Virus record (IMG/VR): IMGVR_UViG_3300049324_000034
Span: 57,539-121,538 of that record
Source: a virus
Length of the DNA stretch: 64,000 bases
Direction: 5' to 3' (one strand)
Shown here: one piece after another, positions 48,755-55,751 of the stretch
How the letters are laid out: each line of letters begins with the position of its first letter
How positions within the stretch are numbered: the stretch's first letter is position 1
The notes under the pieces: generated by a model
What the model was told of the DNA's origin: nothing
Database searches by the model: none
The model's input: the letters and a program-made list of their open reading frames with translations, nothing else
Translations under genes and position numbers: made by a program

Positions 48755-48777
48755 TGGTAGGCTGGGCGATGTTCCGG
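48755..48777 (+). promoter_or_regulatory. Promoter/leader element TAGGCT-N8-TTCCGG with -35
   Basis: TGG TAGGCT (48758-48763), 8 nt, TTCCGG with G in front; TTGCGA at 48736-48741 is a good -35 at 16 nt. 40 nt before GTG 48811. Surrounding sequence is shared with the site at 38016-38038. Confidence 0.78.
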
Positions 48778-48810
48778 TTACAACGTCCGCACAACGCCAG
48801 GGAGCACCCC

Positions 48811-49323
48811 GTGACCACCGCAACCGCCGCCCGCAACAGCGCCAGCAAGCCCCAGGTCGCCGACATCCAGCGACTCCTGGGCCAGCTCGACGCGCGCAGC
48901 GTGGACACCACCGGCTACCGCACCGGGTACAACCAGCTCTGGACCGACGGACAGTTCACCGAACAGTTCGCTTCGATCGTGCTCCGCGACCTACTGCGCC
49001 AGCTCGAAGCCATCGACGCCCGCAAGTCCGAAGTCCCCACCGGCCGCTACGCGGTCGCGACCGACGCCGGGCACTACGCCTTCTACCGCGTGTGGAAAGG
49101 CGACCGCGCGACCCTGGTGTTCCTCCAGCTCTCCGACGACGAACAGCGCCTGAACCGTTCGGCCGCCGCCGCCATCCTGGCCAAGATCGCAGCTGCGGGT
49201 GTCCTGGAGGCCAGCAAGACCTACGGCCGCGAGATCGGGGTGTGCGGGGTGTGCAACCGCACCCTGACCAACCCGGAGTCGATCGCAAACGGAATCGGCC
49301 CGATCTGCGCGGCTCGCCTCTAA
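48811..49323 (+). CDS. DUF6011-like protein
   Basis: 170 residues from GTG 48811 with AGGGAGC. The C-terminus VCGVCNRTLTNPESIANGIGPICAARL matches the zinc-containing DUF6011 end found in many actinophage proteins (CxxC, Gly-Ile-Gly-Pro, Cys). The N-terminal 100 residues are helical with VPTGRYAVATDAGHYAFYRVWKG. Function unknown. Confidence 0.72.
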   Translation: MTTATAARNSASKPQVADIQRLLGQLDARSVDTTGYRTGYNQLWTDGQFTEQFASIVLRDLLRQLEAIDARKSEVPTGRYAVATDAGHYAFYRVWKGDRATLVFLQLSDDEQRLNRSAAAAILAKIAAAGVLEASKTYGREIGVCGVCNRTLTNPESIANGIGPICAARL

Positions 49324-49341
49324 CCCGAGAGGGGGTGAGCA

Positions 49342-49401
49342 GTGAGCAACCCCGAAGGCTGGGATTCCGTCAAGGGCGGCGTGGACTGGCCGCCCAACTA
49401 G
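49342..49401 (+). CDS. 19-residue peptide
   Basis: GTG 49342 with GAGAGGGGG just before, stop TAG 49399-49401. Trp-rich (EGWDSVKGGVDWPPN). A strong ribosome site supports it, but length makes it uncertain. Confidence 0.4.
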   Translation: MSNPEGWDSVKGGVDWPPN

Positions 49402-49499
49402 AGCCCTGTCCGATGCGACCCGGTGCCCGGAAGGGACGCCGCGTAGCCCGCCTAAGAAGCGGGCAGAAGGGAGGCAACCAGGACACACGCCGTCAGAGT

Positions 49500-49527
49500 C
49501 CCCCGCCGGGGTGAGAGCCGGCGGGGG
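49500..49527 (+). terminator. Hairpin terminator
   Basis: CCCCCGCCGG (49500-49509) pairs perfectly with 49518-49527 around an 8-nt loop. A smaller CCCGC/GCGGG stem lies at 49447-49463. Together they fill most of the 152-nt gap before ATG 49554. Confidence 0.62.
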
Positions 49528-49553
49528 CACCCTACCCGCAACCAGGAGGACCA

Positions 49554-49736
49554 ATGTTTGGACGCAATTCCCAGCCCGAGCTGACCGAGCGGCATCTCGC
49601 CGCTGTCGCCACCGACCGGCGCGCCAGTGCTCTGGCGAAAGACCCCAGCGACATCCCCGGCATGACCCAAGCCGAACTCAACGACGTCATCAACACCGGC
49701 ACGATCCCCGCCGCGCTACTGCGCGAAATCCTGTAG
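49554..49736 (+). CDS. Small helical protein
   Basis: 60 residues, ATG 49554 with AGGAGG. Contains RHLAAVATDRRASALAK and a C-terminal helix TIPAALLREIL. No family recognised. Confidence 0.58.
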   Translation: MFGRNSQPELTERHLAAVATDRRASALAKDPSDIPGMTQAELNDVINTGTIPAALLREIL

Positions 49737-49748
49737 CACCTTGCCGAC

Positions 49749-49755
49749 GTTCCGG
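49749..49755 (+). promoter_or_regulatory. GTTCCGG leader element without -10
   Basis: GTTCCGG at 49749, 30 nt before ATG 49779. No TANNNT box at the expected position. Same orientation as the genes. Confidence 0.45.
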
Positions 49756-49778
49756 CCCCGCCCGAAAGAGAGACCGAT

Positions 49779-49919
49779 ATGCCATCACACGCACAGTGGG
49801 GCGCCGCGTGGCGCGCCTCCGCCGCCAATGAGCGCGCCGACGGAAACGAGGAGGGCGCCGACTACGGCGATTACCTCGCCGACCAGAACGACAATGCCGA
49901 CGCTGCCGGGCGCCCGTAG
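49779..49919 (+). CDS. 46-residue acidic protein
   Basis: ATG 49779, stop TAG 49917-49919. Acidic with Asp/Asn repeats (NEEGADYGDYLADQNDNAD). Lies between two GTTCCGG elements, which supports it. Confidence 0.5.
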   Translation: MPSHAQWGAAWRASAANERADGNEEGADYGDYLADQNDNADAAGRP

Positions 49920-49935
49920 TACCTCCCAGATTGAC

Positions 49936-49961
49936 CCCCTGTCGGTTACGCCCGGCAGGGG
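49936..49961 (+). terminator. Hairpin terminator
   Basis: CCCCTGTCGG (49936-49945) pairs with 49952-49961 with one wobble pair around a 6-nt loop. It follows the 46-residue gene and lies 14 nt before the next GTTCCGG element. Confidence 0.58.
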
Positions 49962-49975
49962 CACCCACAACCACC

Positions 49976-49982
49976 GTTCCGG
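49976..49982 (+). promoter_or_regulatory. GTTCCGG leader element without -10
   Basis: GTTCCGG at 49976, 29 nt before ATG 50005, directly after a terminator-like hairpin. No TANNNT box at the expected distance. Confidence 0.45.
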
Positions 49983-50004
49983 CCCGACCGAAAGAGACAA
50001 GACC

Positions 50005-50697
50005 ATGGCAACTGCCCAGCCCAAAGCCAACCGCCGCTACGTCGACCGCACCGTGATCGAACTGAAAACTGGTGACGTGTTCACCCTCGACGGAGGCGCC
50101 ACCTACCACGAGTGCGCCGTCAACCTGTGCGCCACCGGCACCATCGCTGTCGCCCACGACTCCGGCCAAACCGTCCGCATCGACGTCGAAGGTACCGACC
50201 AGCCCTGCACCGTCCAGGTCGACTACGTCCGGGTGCGTATCGTGCTGCCCCTCGACGTCGACGTGGCCGCATGGAATGAGATTTACGGCAGTGAGGGCGC
50301 CACTGTGGCCGAGGTGCGGGCGGACGTCAAGAACTACTTCGACCCCGCCAGCCTCATCCCGAACCACCTGGCTGACATCGTCAAAGTGGCCGCCGCCGAT
50401 CCCTTCGGTCCCCCCGAGACTCGGATCGAGTACTTCCGCGTCGCCTCTGAGGACTGGTGGGAGTGCCCGTGTGGCAATTCTCCTGACGGCACCGGTTTGG
50501 TGATCGCCATGCCCGACGGCACGCCATCGGACTCCGACCCCACCTACGCCTCACATCAGACCCTGGTGTGCCTGGAGTGCGGTCGCTACGCCATCCCCGT
50601 CTACCACACGGTCGACGGCGTGCGCGTGACCACCGTCAGGGGCCGCCGTGATGTGGGTGAGGTGCAGGCAGCGGCCCGCCGGGAGGGTCTGGTCTGA
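50005..50697 (+). CDS. Unknown protein with C-terminal zinc-ribbon-like domain
   Basis: 230 residues, ATG 50005. The N-terminal about 90 residues are beta-rich (RTVIELKTGDVFTLDGGATYH ... VRIVLPLDVDV). The C-terminal half has WWECPCGNSPDG and LVCLECGRYAI, a two-knuckle zinc ribbon. Looks like two domains fused. No family recognised. Confidence 0.6.
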   Translation: MATAQPKANRRYVDRTVIELKTGDVFTLDGGATYHECAVNLCATGTIAVAHDSGQTVRIDVEGTDQPCTVQVDYVRVRIVLPLDVDVAAWNEIYGSEGATVAEVRADVKNYFDPASLIPNHLADIVKVAAADPFGPPETRIEYFRVASEDWWECPCGNSPDGTGLVIAMPDGTPSDSDPTYASHQTLVCLECGRYAIPVYHTVDGVRVTTVRGRRDVGEVQAAARREGLV

Positions 50698-50710
50698 CAC
50701 CGAAGCAATG

Positions 50711-50733
50711 TGGTAACGTCTGGGGTGTTCCGG
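50711..50733 (+). promoter_or_regulatory. Promoter/leader element TAACGT-N8-TTCCGG
   Basis: TGG TAACGT (50714-50719), 8 nt, TTCCGG with G in front; 56 nt before ATG 50783. Confidence 0.7.
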
Positions 50734-50782
50734 TCGATAGACCGAGTGTCAAGCTCACCGCCCCGAAGGGAAACCGCCCGAA

Positions 50783-51061
50783 ATGATCACCCGCGTTCGC
50801 AACCTGACCCGCATGAACACCATCGCCCTCGACAACGTCATGATCTGCACCCAGGTCGGCACCACGTTCGCCGAGTTCGAGGGCTCCCCCGTCCAAGCAC
50901 TCGCCAAGGTCACCACCGCCATGTCCAAGCGCGGCGCGGACTCCACCTACCACTCCCTGCTCGCTGTGCGCCGCAAGCTCGTTGACGCCGCAAACAACTG
51001 GGACGGCAACCTCGACGGCCAGACACTCGCCATGACACGGCACGTCACGGTCACTCGATGA
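50783..51061 (+). CDS. Small soluble protein
   Basis: 92 residues, ATG 50783. A beta-rich start (TIALDNVMICTQVGTTFAEFEG) and a helical end. No family recognised; its stop overlaps the next start (ATGA). Confidence 0.57.
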   Translation: MITRVRNLTRMNTIALDNVMICTQVGTTFAEFEGSPVQALAKVTTAMSKRGADSTYHSLLAVRRKLVDAANNWDGNLDGQTLAMTRHVTVTR

Positions 51062-51288
51062 ACGCCCCGATCCGGGCTCGCTCGCTGGTCTTTGGCCCCC
51101 GTCGGCCCAACGGTGAACACGGCACCTTCGGCCACCGCGTCACCGCGTTCTCCGCACCTACCGTTCAGTTCCTGATCTCGATGTACGGCTCAGAGACGGC
51201 AACCGCACCCAATTGCAAGCTCCGCGCCCAGAACATCTGCCTCGCCGCCTACTGGCGGGCCGTGGCAGACGAACAAAGCCGCACCTGA
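51058..51288 (+). CDS. Small soluble protein
   Basis: 76 residues, ATG 51058 (ATGA overlap). RARSLVFGPRRPNGEHGTFG is basic; the rest is helical with KLRAQNICLAAYWRAVAD. No family recognised. Confidence 0.55.
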   Translation: MNAPIRARSLVFGPRRPNGEHGTFGHRVTAFSAPTVQFLISMYGSETATAPNCKLRAQNICLAAYWRAVADEQSRT

Positions 51289-51294
51289 CCCACC

Positions 51295-51338
51295 GCGCGC
51301 CCCAGGTTTGACCAATCCCGGCCAACCCTGGGGCGCGC
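51295..51338 (+). terminator. Hairpin terminator
   Basis: GCGCGCCCCAGG (51295-51306) pairs perfectly over 12 bp with 51327-51338 around a 20-nt loop, directly after the stop at 51288. It isolates the CDF transporter gene. Confidence 0.65.
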
Positions 51339-51377
51339 TGCTGTAACAAACCAACCCCGCGCAGCGACATATGAAGT

Positions 51378-51384
51378 GTTCCGG
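51378..51384 (+). promoter_or_regulatory. GTTCCGG leader element without clear -10
   Basis: GTTCCGG at 51378, 43 nt before ATG 51421. The -10 position reads CGACAT, a poor box; a terminator ends 40 nt upstream, so some promoter must lie here. Confidence 0.45.
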
Positions 51385-51420
51385 CATTAACCCCGCACCA
51401 TTCCCCGAAGGAATCCCCCG

Positions 51421-52086
51421 ATGACCGCCGCGCTCGCCACCCCTGACGACACCGAATCCGTCTCTACCCTGCTCGTGGGATTCGCCATCAACGCCGTCAT
51501 CGCGGGCGCGAAACTCACCCTCGGTGTCCTCACCGGGTCCGCGTCGATGCTCGCCGAAGCCGCCCACTCCGCCGTCGACATGCTGTCGGAGGTCTTCCTG
51601 CTCACCGGGGCGCGGCACTCCCGCACCTGGTCCAAGGGCTCCTACTTCTGGGGCCTGCTCGCGTGCGTGAACCTGTTCCTGTCCGGCGCCGTCTGGGCCG
51701 CTTATGAGGGCATCCGGTCACTGGTCGGCACCGAGGTCGCCGACTCCCTGGGCTGGGTCAGCCTCGCCGTGCTCGCCGGGTCGGCCGCCATGGAGTCAGT
51801 GTCGTGGCGCACCGCGTACCGCACCCTGAACGCCCAACGGGGCGACACCCCGTGGCGGATCTACCTGCGGACCTGCCCGAACGTCGCGGTCCTGACCCTG
51901 TTCTTTGAGGACACTGCCGACATCATCGGCTGCTTCCTGGCCGGGACCGGTGTCGCCCTGGGCCTGCTAGTCACCGGGACGGCACTGTGGGACGGCGTCG
52001 CATCCCTGCTGATCTCCGCACTGCTCACCGGCATGGCCTACGTGCTCGGCAGCCGCAACGCCAAACTGCTCACCGCCACAGCCTGA
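51421..52086 (+). CDS. Cation diffusion facilitator (CDF)-like transporter
   Basis: 221 residues, ATG 51421. CDF features in order: a helix with GAKLTLGVLTGSASMLAEAAHSAVDM (HxxxD metal site, His52/Asp56), LLTGARHSRTW, YFWGLLACVNLFLSGAVWAAYEGI, then a helix with FFEDTADIIGCFLAG at the usual second metal-site position (Glu/Asp instead of HxxxD) and a final helix WDGVASLLISALLTGMA. Six membrane helices are expected and the cytoplasmic C-terminal domain is absent. By family such proteins export zinc or other divalent cations in exchange for protons. A cation exporter is unusual in a phage. Flanked by terminators on both sides. Confidence 0.8.
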   Translation: MTAALATPDDTESVSTLLVGFAINAVIAGAKLTLGVLTGSASMLAEAAHSAVDMLSEVFLLTGARHSRTWSKGSYFWGLLACVNLFLSGAVWAAYEGIRSLVGTEVADSLGWVSLAVLAGSAAMESVSWRTAYRTLNAQRGDTPWRIYLRTCPNVAVLTLFFEDTADIIGCFLAGTGVALGLLVTGTALWDGVASLLISALLTGMAYVLGSRNAKLLTATA

Positions 52087-52129
52087 ACGTTGCCTGGGAG
52101 TCGGCTGTCAGGAGGTAACGAATCCCCCT

Positions 52130-52172
52130 CTCGTGTCGATGTAACTAGTGCACACTCATCAATCGACGCGAG
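52130..52172 (+). other. Hairpin upstream of a small Arg-rich gene
   Basis: CTCGTGTCGAT (52130-52140) pairs with 52162-52172 with one wobble pair around a 21-nt loop. It lies between the CDF gene and ATG 52182; possibly a terminator or a regulatory hairpin. Confidence 0.45.
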
Positions 52173-52181
52173 GGAGTCGCG

Positions 52182-52340
52182 ATGCAGATTTCGAGCATCT
52201 TTACGTCAGGCATGGGCCTGACCGACCGCGATGGCGATGACCAGCGCAACCGTGAGCGGCGTGGCGAAGAGGAGCGGCGCCGTCGGGGCGGACGCTGGGA
52301 TCTCGACCGCAACCGTCACTGGTACTGGCACCGCTGGTAG
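52182..52340 (+). CDS. 52-residue Arg-rich protein
   Basis: ATG 52182 with GAGGGAG, stop TAG 52338-52340. The middle and end are Arg-rich (RNRERRGEEERRRRGGR) and the C-terminus is aromatic (NRHWYWHRW). Possibly nucleic-acid binding. No family recognised. Confidence 0.52.
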   Translation: MQISSIFTSGMGLTDRDGDDQRNRERRGEEERRRRGGRWDLDRNRHWYWHRW

Positions 52341-52361
52341 GCCATCAACCTACCGCGCCTC

Positions 52362-52398
52362 ACCGACCCCATCCGAGATCGTTTCGGGTGGGGTCGGT
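52362..52398 (+). terminator. Strong hairpin terminator
   Basis: ACCGACCCCATCCGA (52362-52376) pairs with 52384-52398 over 15 bp with one wobble, 7-nt loop, followed by T residues. A new promoter follows 60 nt downstream. Confidence 0.72.
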
Positions 52399-52460
52399 TT
52401 CGTCTGCGGGCACGCTAGCGGGCGGTTTGGGGCGTCGGCTTGTGCACCGCACGGCACACC

Positions 52461-52483
52461 TGGTAGGGTCGGTCTTGTTCCGG
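52461..52483 (+). promoter_or_regulatory. Promoter/leader element TAGGGT-N8-TTCCGG with -35
   Basis: TGG TAGGGT (52464-52469), 8 nt, TTCCGG with G in front; TTGTGC at 52440-52445, 18 nt upstream. 39 nt before ATG 52516. Confidence 0.78.
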
Positions 52484-52515
52484 TAACCCGATCCGATTCT
52501 AGGAGTACATCCGCC

Positions 52516-52695
52516 ATGTCCGCGCCAGTCCGCACCGTCTTCGCCCAGTCCCTGCCCACCCGCCTGCACAAGCGCTACGTCGAACCCGACGCCCGCCGTC
52601 GCGCCAGCGACCACAGTGCCCACGGCCAGATCCGAGGCCGGGGCGCTTGCAAGAACGCCGCCGTCGTCGCCTCGCTCGCCGAGTGGGGGTTCTGA
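52516..52695 (+). CDS. Small basic protein
   Basis: 59 residues, ATG 52516 (AGGAGT site). Basic (RLHKRYVEPDARRRASDHSA) with a C-terminal helix. No family recognised. Confidence 0.57.
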   Translation: MSAPVRTVFAQSLPTRLHKRYVEPDARRRASDHSAHGQIRGRGACKNAAVVASLAEWGF

Positions 52696-52698
52696 GCC

Positions 52699-52920
52699 AT
52701 GAGCAAGTCACTGCGCGAGCGGTGGAACACTCCCCTTCCTCCGCTCGGCAGCATCGCGCTCACCGCGATCGTTGTCGCGGAGTCGGCGATCCTCGTGGTG
52801 CTCTCCGTCGCCACCCATCACATCTTCATCGCGATGGTGGTGTCGGTCGCGTTCCTCATCTCACTGAACGGTCTCCGCAGGGCCGTCCGCCGCTACCGCA
52901 GTGGACGGGGGCGGTCGTGA
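52699..52920 (+). CDS. Small membrane protein
   Basis: 73 residues, ATG 52699. Two membrane helices (IALTAIVVAESAILVVLSVA and HIFIAMVVSVAFLISLNGL) with a basic tail (RRAVRRYRSGRGRS). N-in topology is likely. Confidence 0.58.
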   Translation: MSKSLRERWNTPLPPLGSIALTAIVVAESAILVVLSVATHHIFIAMVVSVAFLISLNGLRRAVRRYRSGRGRS

Positions 52921-53081
52921 TGTTCGGCAGCCGCCAGTCACCCGACGCCGCATCCGCCGACACCCTGCGCGGTCACGCGGCGGAAGTCGCCCAAGACCCG
53001 CGCATGTCCGAAGACCTCCGGCGCATCGTGAACAACGTCGGCCAACAGGCCGACTATGAGGCCGGGGAGTACCGGTCATGA
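52917..53081 (+). CDS. Small helical protein
   Basis: 54 residues from GTG 52917 (ATG 52920 is an alternative). Acidic helix (SEDLRRIVNNVGQQADYEAG). Coupled on both sides. Confidence 0.5.
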   Translation: MMFGSRQSPDAASADTLRGHAAEVAQDPRMSEDLRRIVNNVGQQADYEAGEYRS

Positions 53082-53236
53082 GCAACCAGCCCGAAATGGC
53101 CCCCGAGACCGAAGTGCGCGCACTGAGCACCCTCTGGAAAGTCCAGGTCAACGCGGGCAACGACGAGCGCGCGCAGGCGACCCTCGACCGAGTCCACCGC
53201 CTCCAGTGGGAGATCGGTCGGGCGGAGCGGACATGA
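53078..53236 (+). CDS. 52-residue helical protein
   Basis: ATG 53078 (ATGA overlap), TGA 53234-53236 overlapping the next ATG. Two amphipathic helices (TEVRALSTLWKVQVN; ERAQATLDRVHRLQWEIGR). Too short for most gene calls but exactly coupled. Confidence 0.5.
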   Translation: MSNQPEMAPETEVRALSTLWKVQVNAGNDERAQATLDRVHRLQWEIGRAERT

Positions 53237-53517
53237 GCACCACCCTGCGCACCGACGACGCCCTATGGCTGGTGCAACCCGGCCAGATGTACTTCGACAG
53301 TCACGCCGCTGACGGGATCCTGCGCCTCTACGTCGACGGCTACCGGGGCCGCGTACTGGTCTCTCGCGACACCTTCGCCTGGCTGATCCGCACCGAAGAC
53401 GGGGACGGCCAGGTCGGCTACACCACCCTGGCCGGTCGCTTCGACGTCATCGTCTCGGTTGCCGAAACGATGCTCGCCGGGCTCGCCCGCAAAGCCGGCG
53501 TCGAGGCCATCCGGTGA
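53233..53517 (+). CDS. Small beta-rich protein
   Basis: 94 residues, ATG 53233 (ATGA overlap). Beta-rich with ILRLYVDGYRGRVLVSRDTFAW and a helical end. No family recognised. Confidence 0.55.
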   Translation: MSTTLRTDDALWLVQPGQMYFDSHAADGILRLYVDGYRGRVLVSRDTFAWLIRTEDGDGQVGYTTLAGRFDVIVSVAETMLAGLARKAGVEAIR

Positions 53518-53654
53518 ACTGGCTCGTCGTGGCCCTGCTCGCGCTGGCCATGACCGTCGTCTTCCTCGCCCTCCTGTGGGGGGCGTGGGTGGTGACCCTG
53601 CTGATCGCTGTCATCGCATGCCGACTACTCGCAAGAATGGAACAGATCCAATGA
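53514..53654 (+). CDS. 46-residue two-helix membrane peptide
   Basis: GTG 53514 (GTGA overlap), TGA 53652-53654. Two membrane helices (VVALLALAMTVVFLALLW and VVTLLIAVIACRLLA). Coupled on both sides. Confidence 0.52.
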   Translation: MNWLVVALLALAMTVVFLALLWGAWVVTLLIAVIACRLLARMEQIQ

Positions 53655-54184
53655 GCCGCCTGAAGGTCTACACCTACCGCAACTCCAGTGACACATTCCT
53701 GCCGGCGGACGTCATCGCCGCCCTGGACGAACACAGCCACATCCGCCAGGGCCGCATGTTCATCTGGGCGGCCAGCGCAGTGGAGGCAGTCGGAAGACTG
53801 GCCGCCTTGAGCCTTAGCTACCGCTCGGCACGGGTGCTGCAACTCGCCGCCGGCCCCACCGTTGATGGTCTCGCCGCTGCCTGTGACTGGCCGGCAGGCA
53901 CCGTGCTCGCCATGCGCCTGTCCGGGCGCAGTCCCGTCATCGAGATCACCGATCCGTCTTCCGACGACGTCCTCGCTCTGAGTCGCCGGGCGCTGCGTCG
54001 CGTCGGGGTTTTCTCCTACGACGGACACCTCATGCCCTTGCCCGAGCACGGTGAAGGCGAAATCGAAGTCACCGATTCCATGGTCAACGCTGCGCTGAAC
54101 TCCTACCCGTCGCTCATTCCCGACTTCGAGCAGATGCGCGACGCCATCACCGCCGCGCTGCGTGCCAGGAAGGCCACGTCATGA
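53651..54184 (+). CDS. Unknown protein
   Basis: 177 residues, ATG 53651 (ATGA overlap). Alternating strands and helices; YTYRNSSDTFLPADVIAALDEH and IEITDPSSDDVLALSRRALRR. No motif recognised. Confidence 0.56.
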   Translation: MSRLKVYTYRNSSDTFLPADVIAALDEHSHIRQGRMFIWAASAVEAVGRLAALSLSYRSARVLQLAAGPTVDGLAAACDWPAGTVLAMRLSGRSPVIEITDPSSDDVLALSRRALRRVGVFSYDGHLMPLPEHGEGEIEVTDSMVNAALNSYPSLIPDFEQMRDAITAALRARKATS

Positions 54185-55107
54185 AAAACGATCCCCGTGA
54201 TGAACTGCGCCTGGGTATGGGCCTGGAGATCCGCGACCAGCTCATGGATCACCCCGAGATCACCGGGGAGAAGATCCGCGACATCGTGGACGCCATTATC
54301 AAAGGCTGGTCAGTGACCCGCAAGGATTACCCCAACATTGATCAGCACCCCCTGGAGGACGACAGCCACGGCCACCGGCTCGTTCTTACTGGCCCGTTCG
54401 TACCCGAAACCGATGAGGAGCGCATCGAGCGGGAACTGTGGTACGAGGCGTATTCCTGGAGTGCCGACGACGGTCCCCCGCCTGTGCGGGTCGGTGTTCG
54501 GCAGCTTCTACGGCAGGACACCTGGTGGCGCATGAACGCCACTCCCGAGCGCCAGGAGGGTGACAACCGCACGGTGGCCATCCGTGTTGAGGACATGACC
54601 CACGATCACCGGCTGGCCCTGCTCGCCTGGTTGCGCAGCAAAGCCCGCAACCTGCACGCCAGCGTCTTCACTGAGCTAAGGGGGGCGCCTGACGACGTGT
54701 GGTCCTCTCACGAGCGGCAGAGTCCGCGTGAGTGGCTGGAGGAGCAGGAGCTAATCCAGGCTCTCGTGCACTGGACGACGCCGGTAGCGGAGTCCCCGCT
54801 GACGTGGCGGCCGATGAACGAGGCACCGTCCGGTGCGCAAGCGGTGATCGTGGTCCGCTACCAGGGTCCCGACGGGGAGCTGACCGCCCAGGTGACCCCG
54901 TCACTGCCCTACGGGTGGGTGACCTTCCCCGACTACGACCCACTGATGGTCTCCGACGGTCTCGGTGGATTCGACTACGCCGATCCCACTGGGTGGCGTG
55001 AGCTGCGCGACGACGAACTACCCAAGCCGGTCGAACCCTTCGACACGAACTGTGATCACGGGTACGCCGACGACGAGCACTGCCCGCAGTGCTGCGGGGA
55101 CTGCTGA
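54181..55107 (+). CDS. Unknown protein with C-terminal Cys/His cluster
   Basis: 308 residues, ATG 54181 (ATGA overlap). The C-terminus CDHGYADDEHCPQCCGDC packs five cysteines and two His in 18 residues, a clear zinc-type cluster. The N-terminus (LRLGMGLEIRDQLMDHPEIT) is helical; VEDMTHDHRLALLAWLRSKARNLH is the most conserved-looking stretch. Function unknown; among the longest of the right-arm genes. Confidence 0.6.
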   Translation: MKNDPRDELRLGMGLEIRDQLMDHPEITGEKIRDIVDAIIKGWSVTRKDYPNIDQHPLEDDSHGHRLVLTGPFVPETDEERIERELWYEAYSWSADDGPPPVRVGVRQLLRQDTWWRMNATPERQEGDNRTVAIRVEDMTHDHRLALLAWLRSKARNLHASVFTELRGAPDDVWSSHERQSPREWLEEQELIQALVHWTTPVAESPLTWRPMNEAPSGAQAVIVVRYQGPDGELTAQVTPSLPYGWVTFPDYDPLMVSDGLGGFDYADPTGWRELRDDELPKPVEPFDTNCDHGYADDEHCPQCCGDC

Positions 55108-55110
55108 ACC

Positions 55111-55479
55111 GTGCGCAGCGAATCGCAGATCCTGGCTATGCGTGACCGAGTCCACCGTAATTTACTGATCAACGGTGGGGAGATGACCGAAGTTGTCCTG
55201 ACCATCTTCGACTGGATCGTTTACCCGCACACGCCCGACGGGGACGTGATCGACCTCGCCGACGGACTCGACCTCGACGAGGAGTACGAACCGCGCCTGG
55301 AAGACCTCGCCGTCGCCCTGATCGACGCAGTGGCCCCCTCCACCCTGCCCGCCACGGAGGAGTCCCTGAGTCGCATGGCCCCGGCACAGCTCACCGAACT
55401 GGCCGCCGCCGCCCGTAAAGTCGATCGGCTGTGCAAGGCCGAGGCGACAGTCCGTAAAGCGAAGGAAGCCAAAAAATGA
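55111..55479 (+). CDS. Small acidic helical protein
   Basis: 122 residues from GTG 55111. Acidic (DVIDLADGLDLDEEYEPRLED) then a basic helical tail (LCKAEATVRKAKEAKK). It is coupled to the winged-helix gene (ATGA). Confidence 0.56.
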   Translation: MRSESQILAMRDRVHRNLLINGGEMTEVVLTIFDWIVYPHTPDGDVIDLADGLDLDEEYEPRLEDLAVALIDAVAPSTLPATEESLSRMAPAQLTELAAAARKVDRLCKAEATVRKAKEAKK

Positions 55480-55751
55480 TCAGGCATTGGCGCACCCGTC
55501 GGGCCGTCGCCATCGTCCGAGCGGTGCGCCGGATCAAAGACAAGCCCACAGGCATCAGCGCCCAACGCAAGACGATGCTGCTCGCCCACCTACGCGACAA
55601 CCCCGAACCGATCACCCATCACGACGTTGCCGCCCTGTTCGGGATCCATTTGCGGAGTGCGTCGAGGCTGCTTGCTGAACTGGTCGACGAGGGCCTGATC
55701 TGCCGAGTTGACACCGCCCGCTACCACCTCACGAGGGATGACCACGAATGA
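55476..55751 (+). CDS. Winged-helix DNA-binding protein
   Basis: 91 residues, ATG 55476 (ATGA overlap). A basic start (RHWRTRRAVAIVRAVRRI) is followed by a winged-helix pattern: PITHHDVAALFGIHLRSASRLLAELVDEGLI with a beta wing CRVDTARYHLT. A probable transcription regulator. The only clear regulator candidate in the right arm. Confidence 0.68.
   Translation: MIRHWRTRRAVAIVRAVRRIKDKPTGISAQRKTMLLAHLRDNPEPITHHDVAALFGIHLRSASRLLAELVDEGLICRVDTARYHLTRDDHE

Noticed and set aside
49412-49514. A 33-codon basic frame beginning at ATG 49412
   Set aside because: No ribosome site and it runs into a terminator hairpin.
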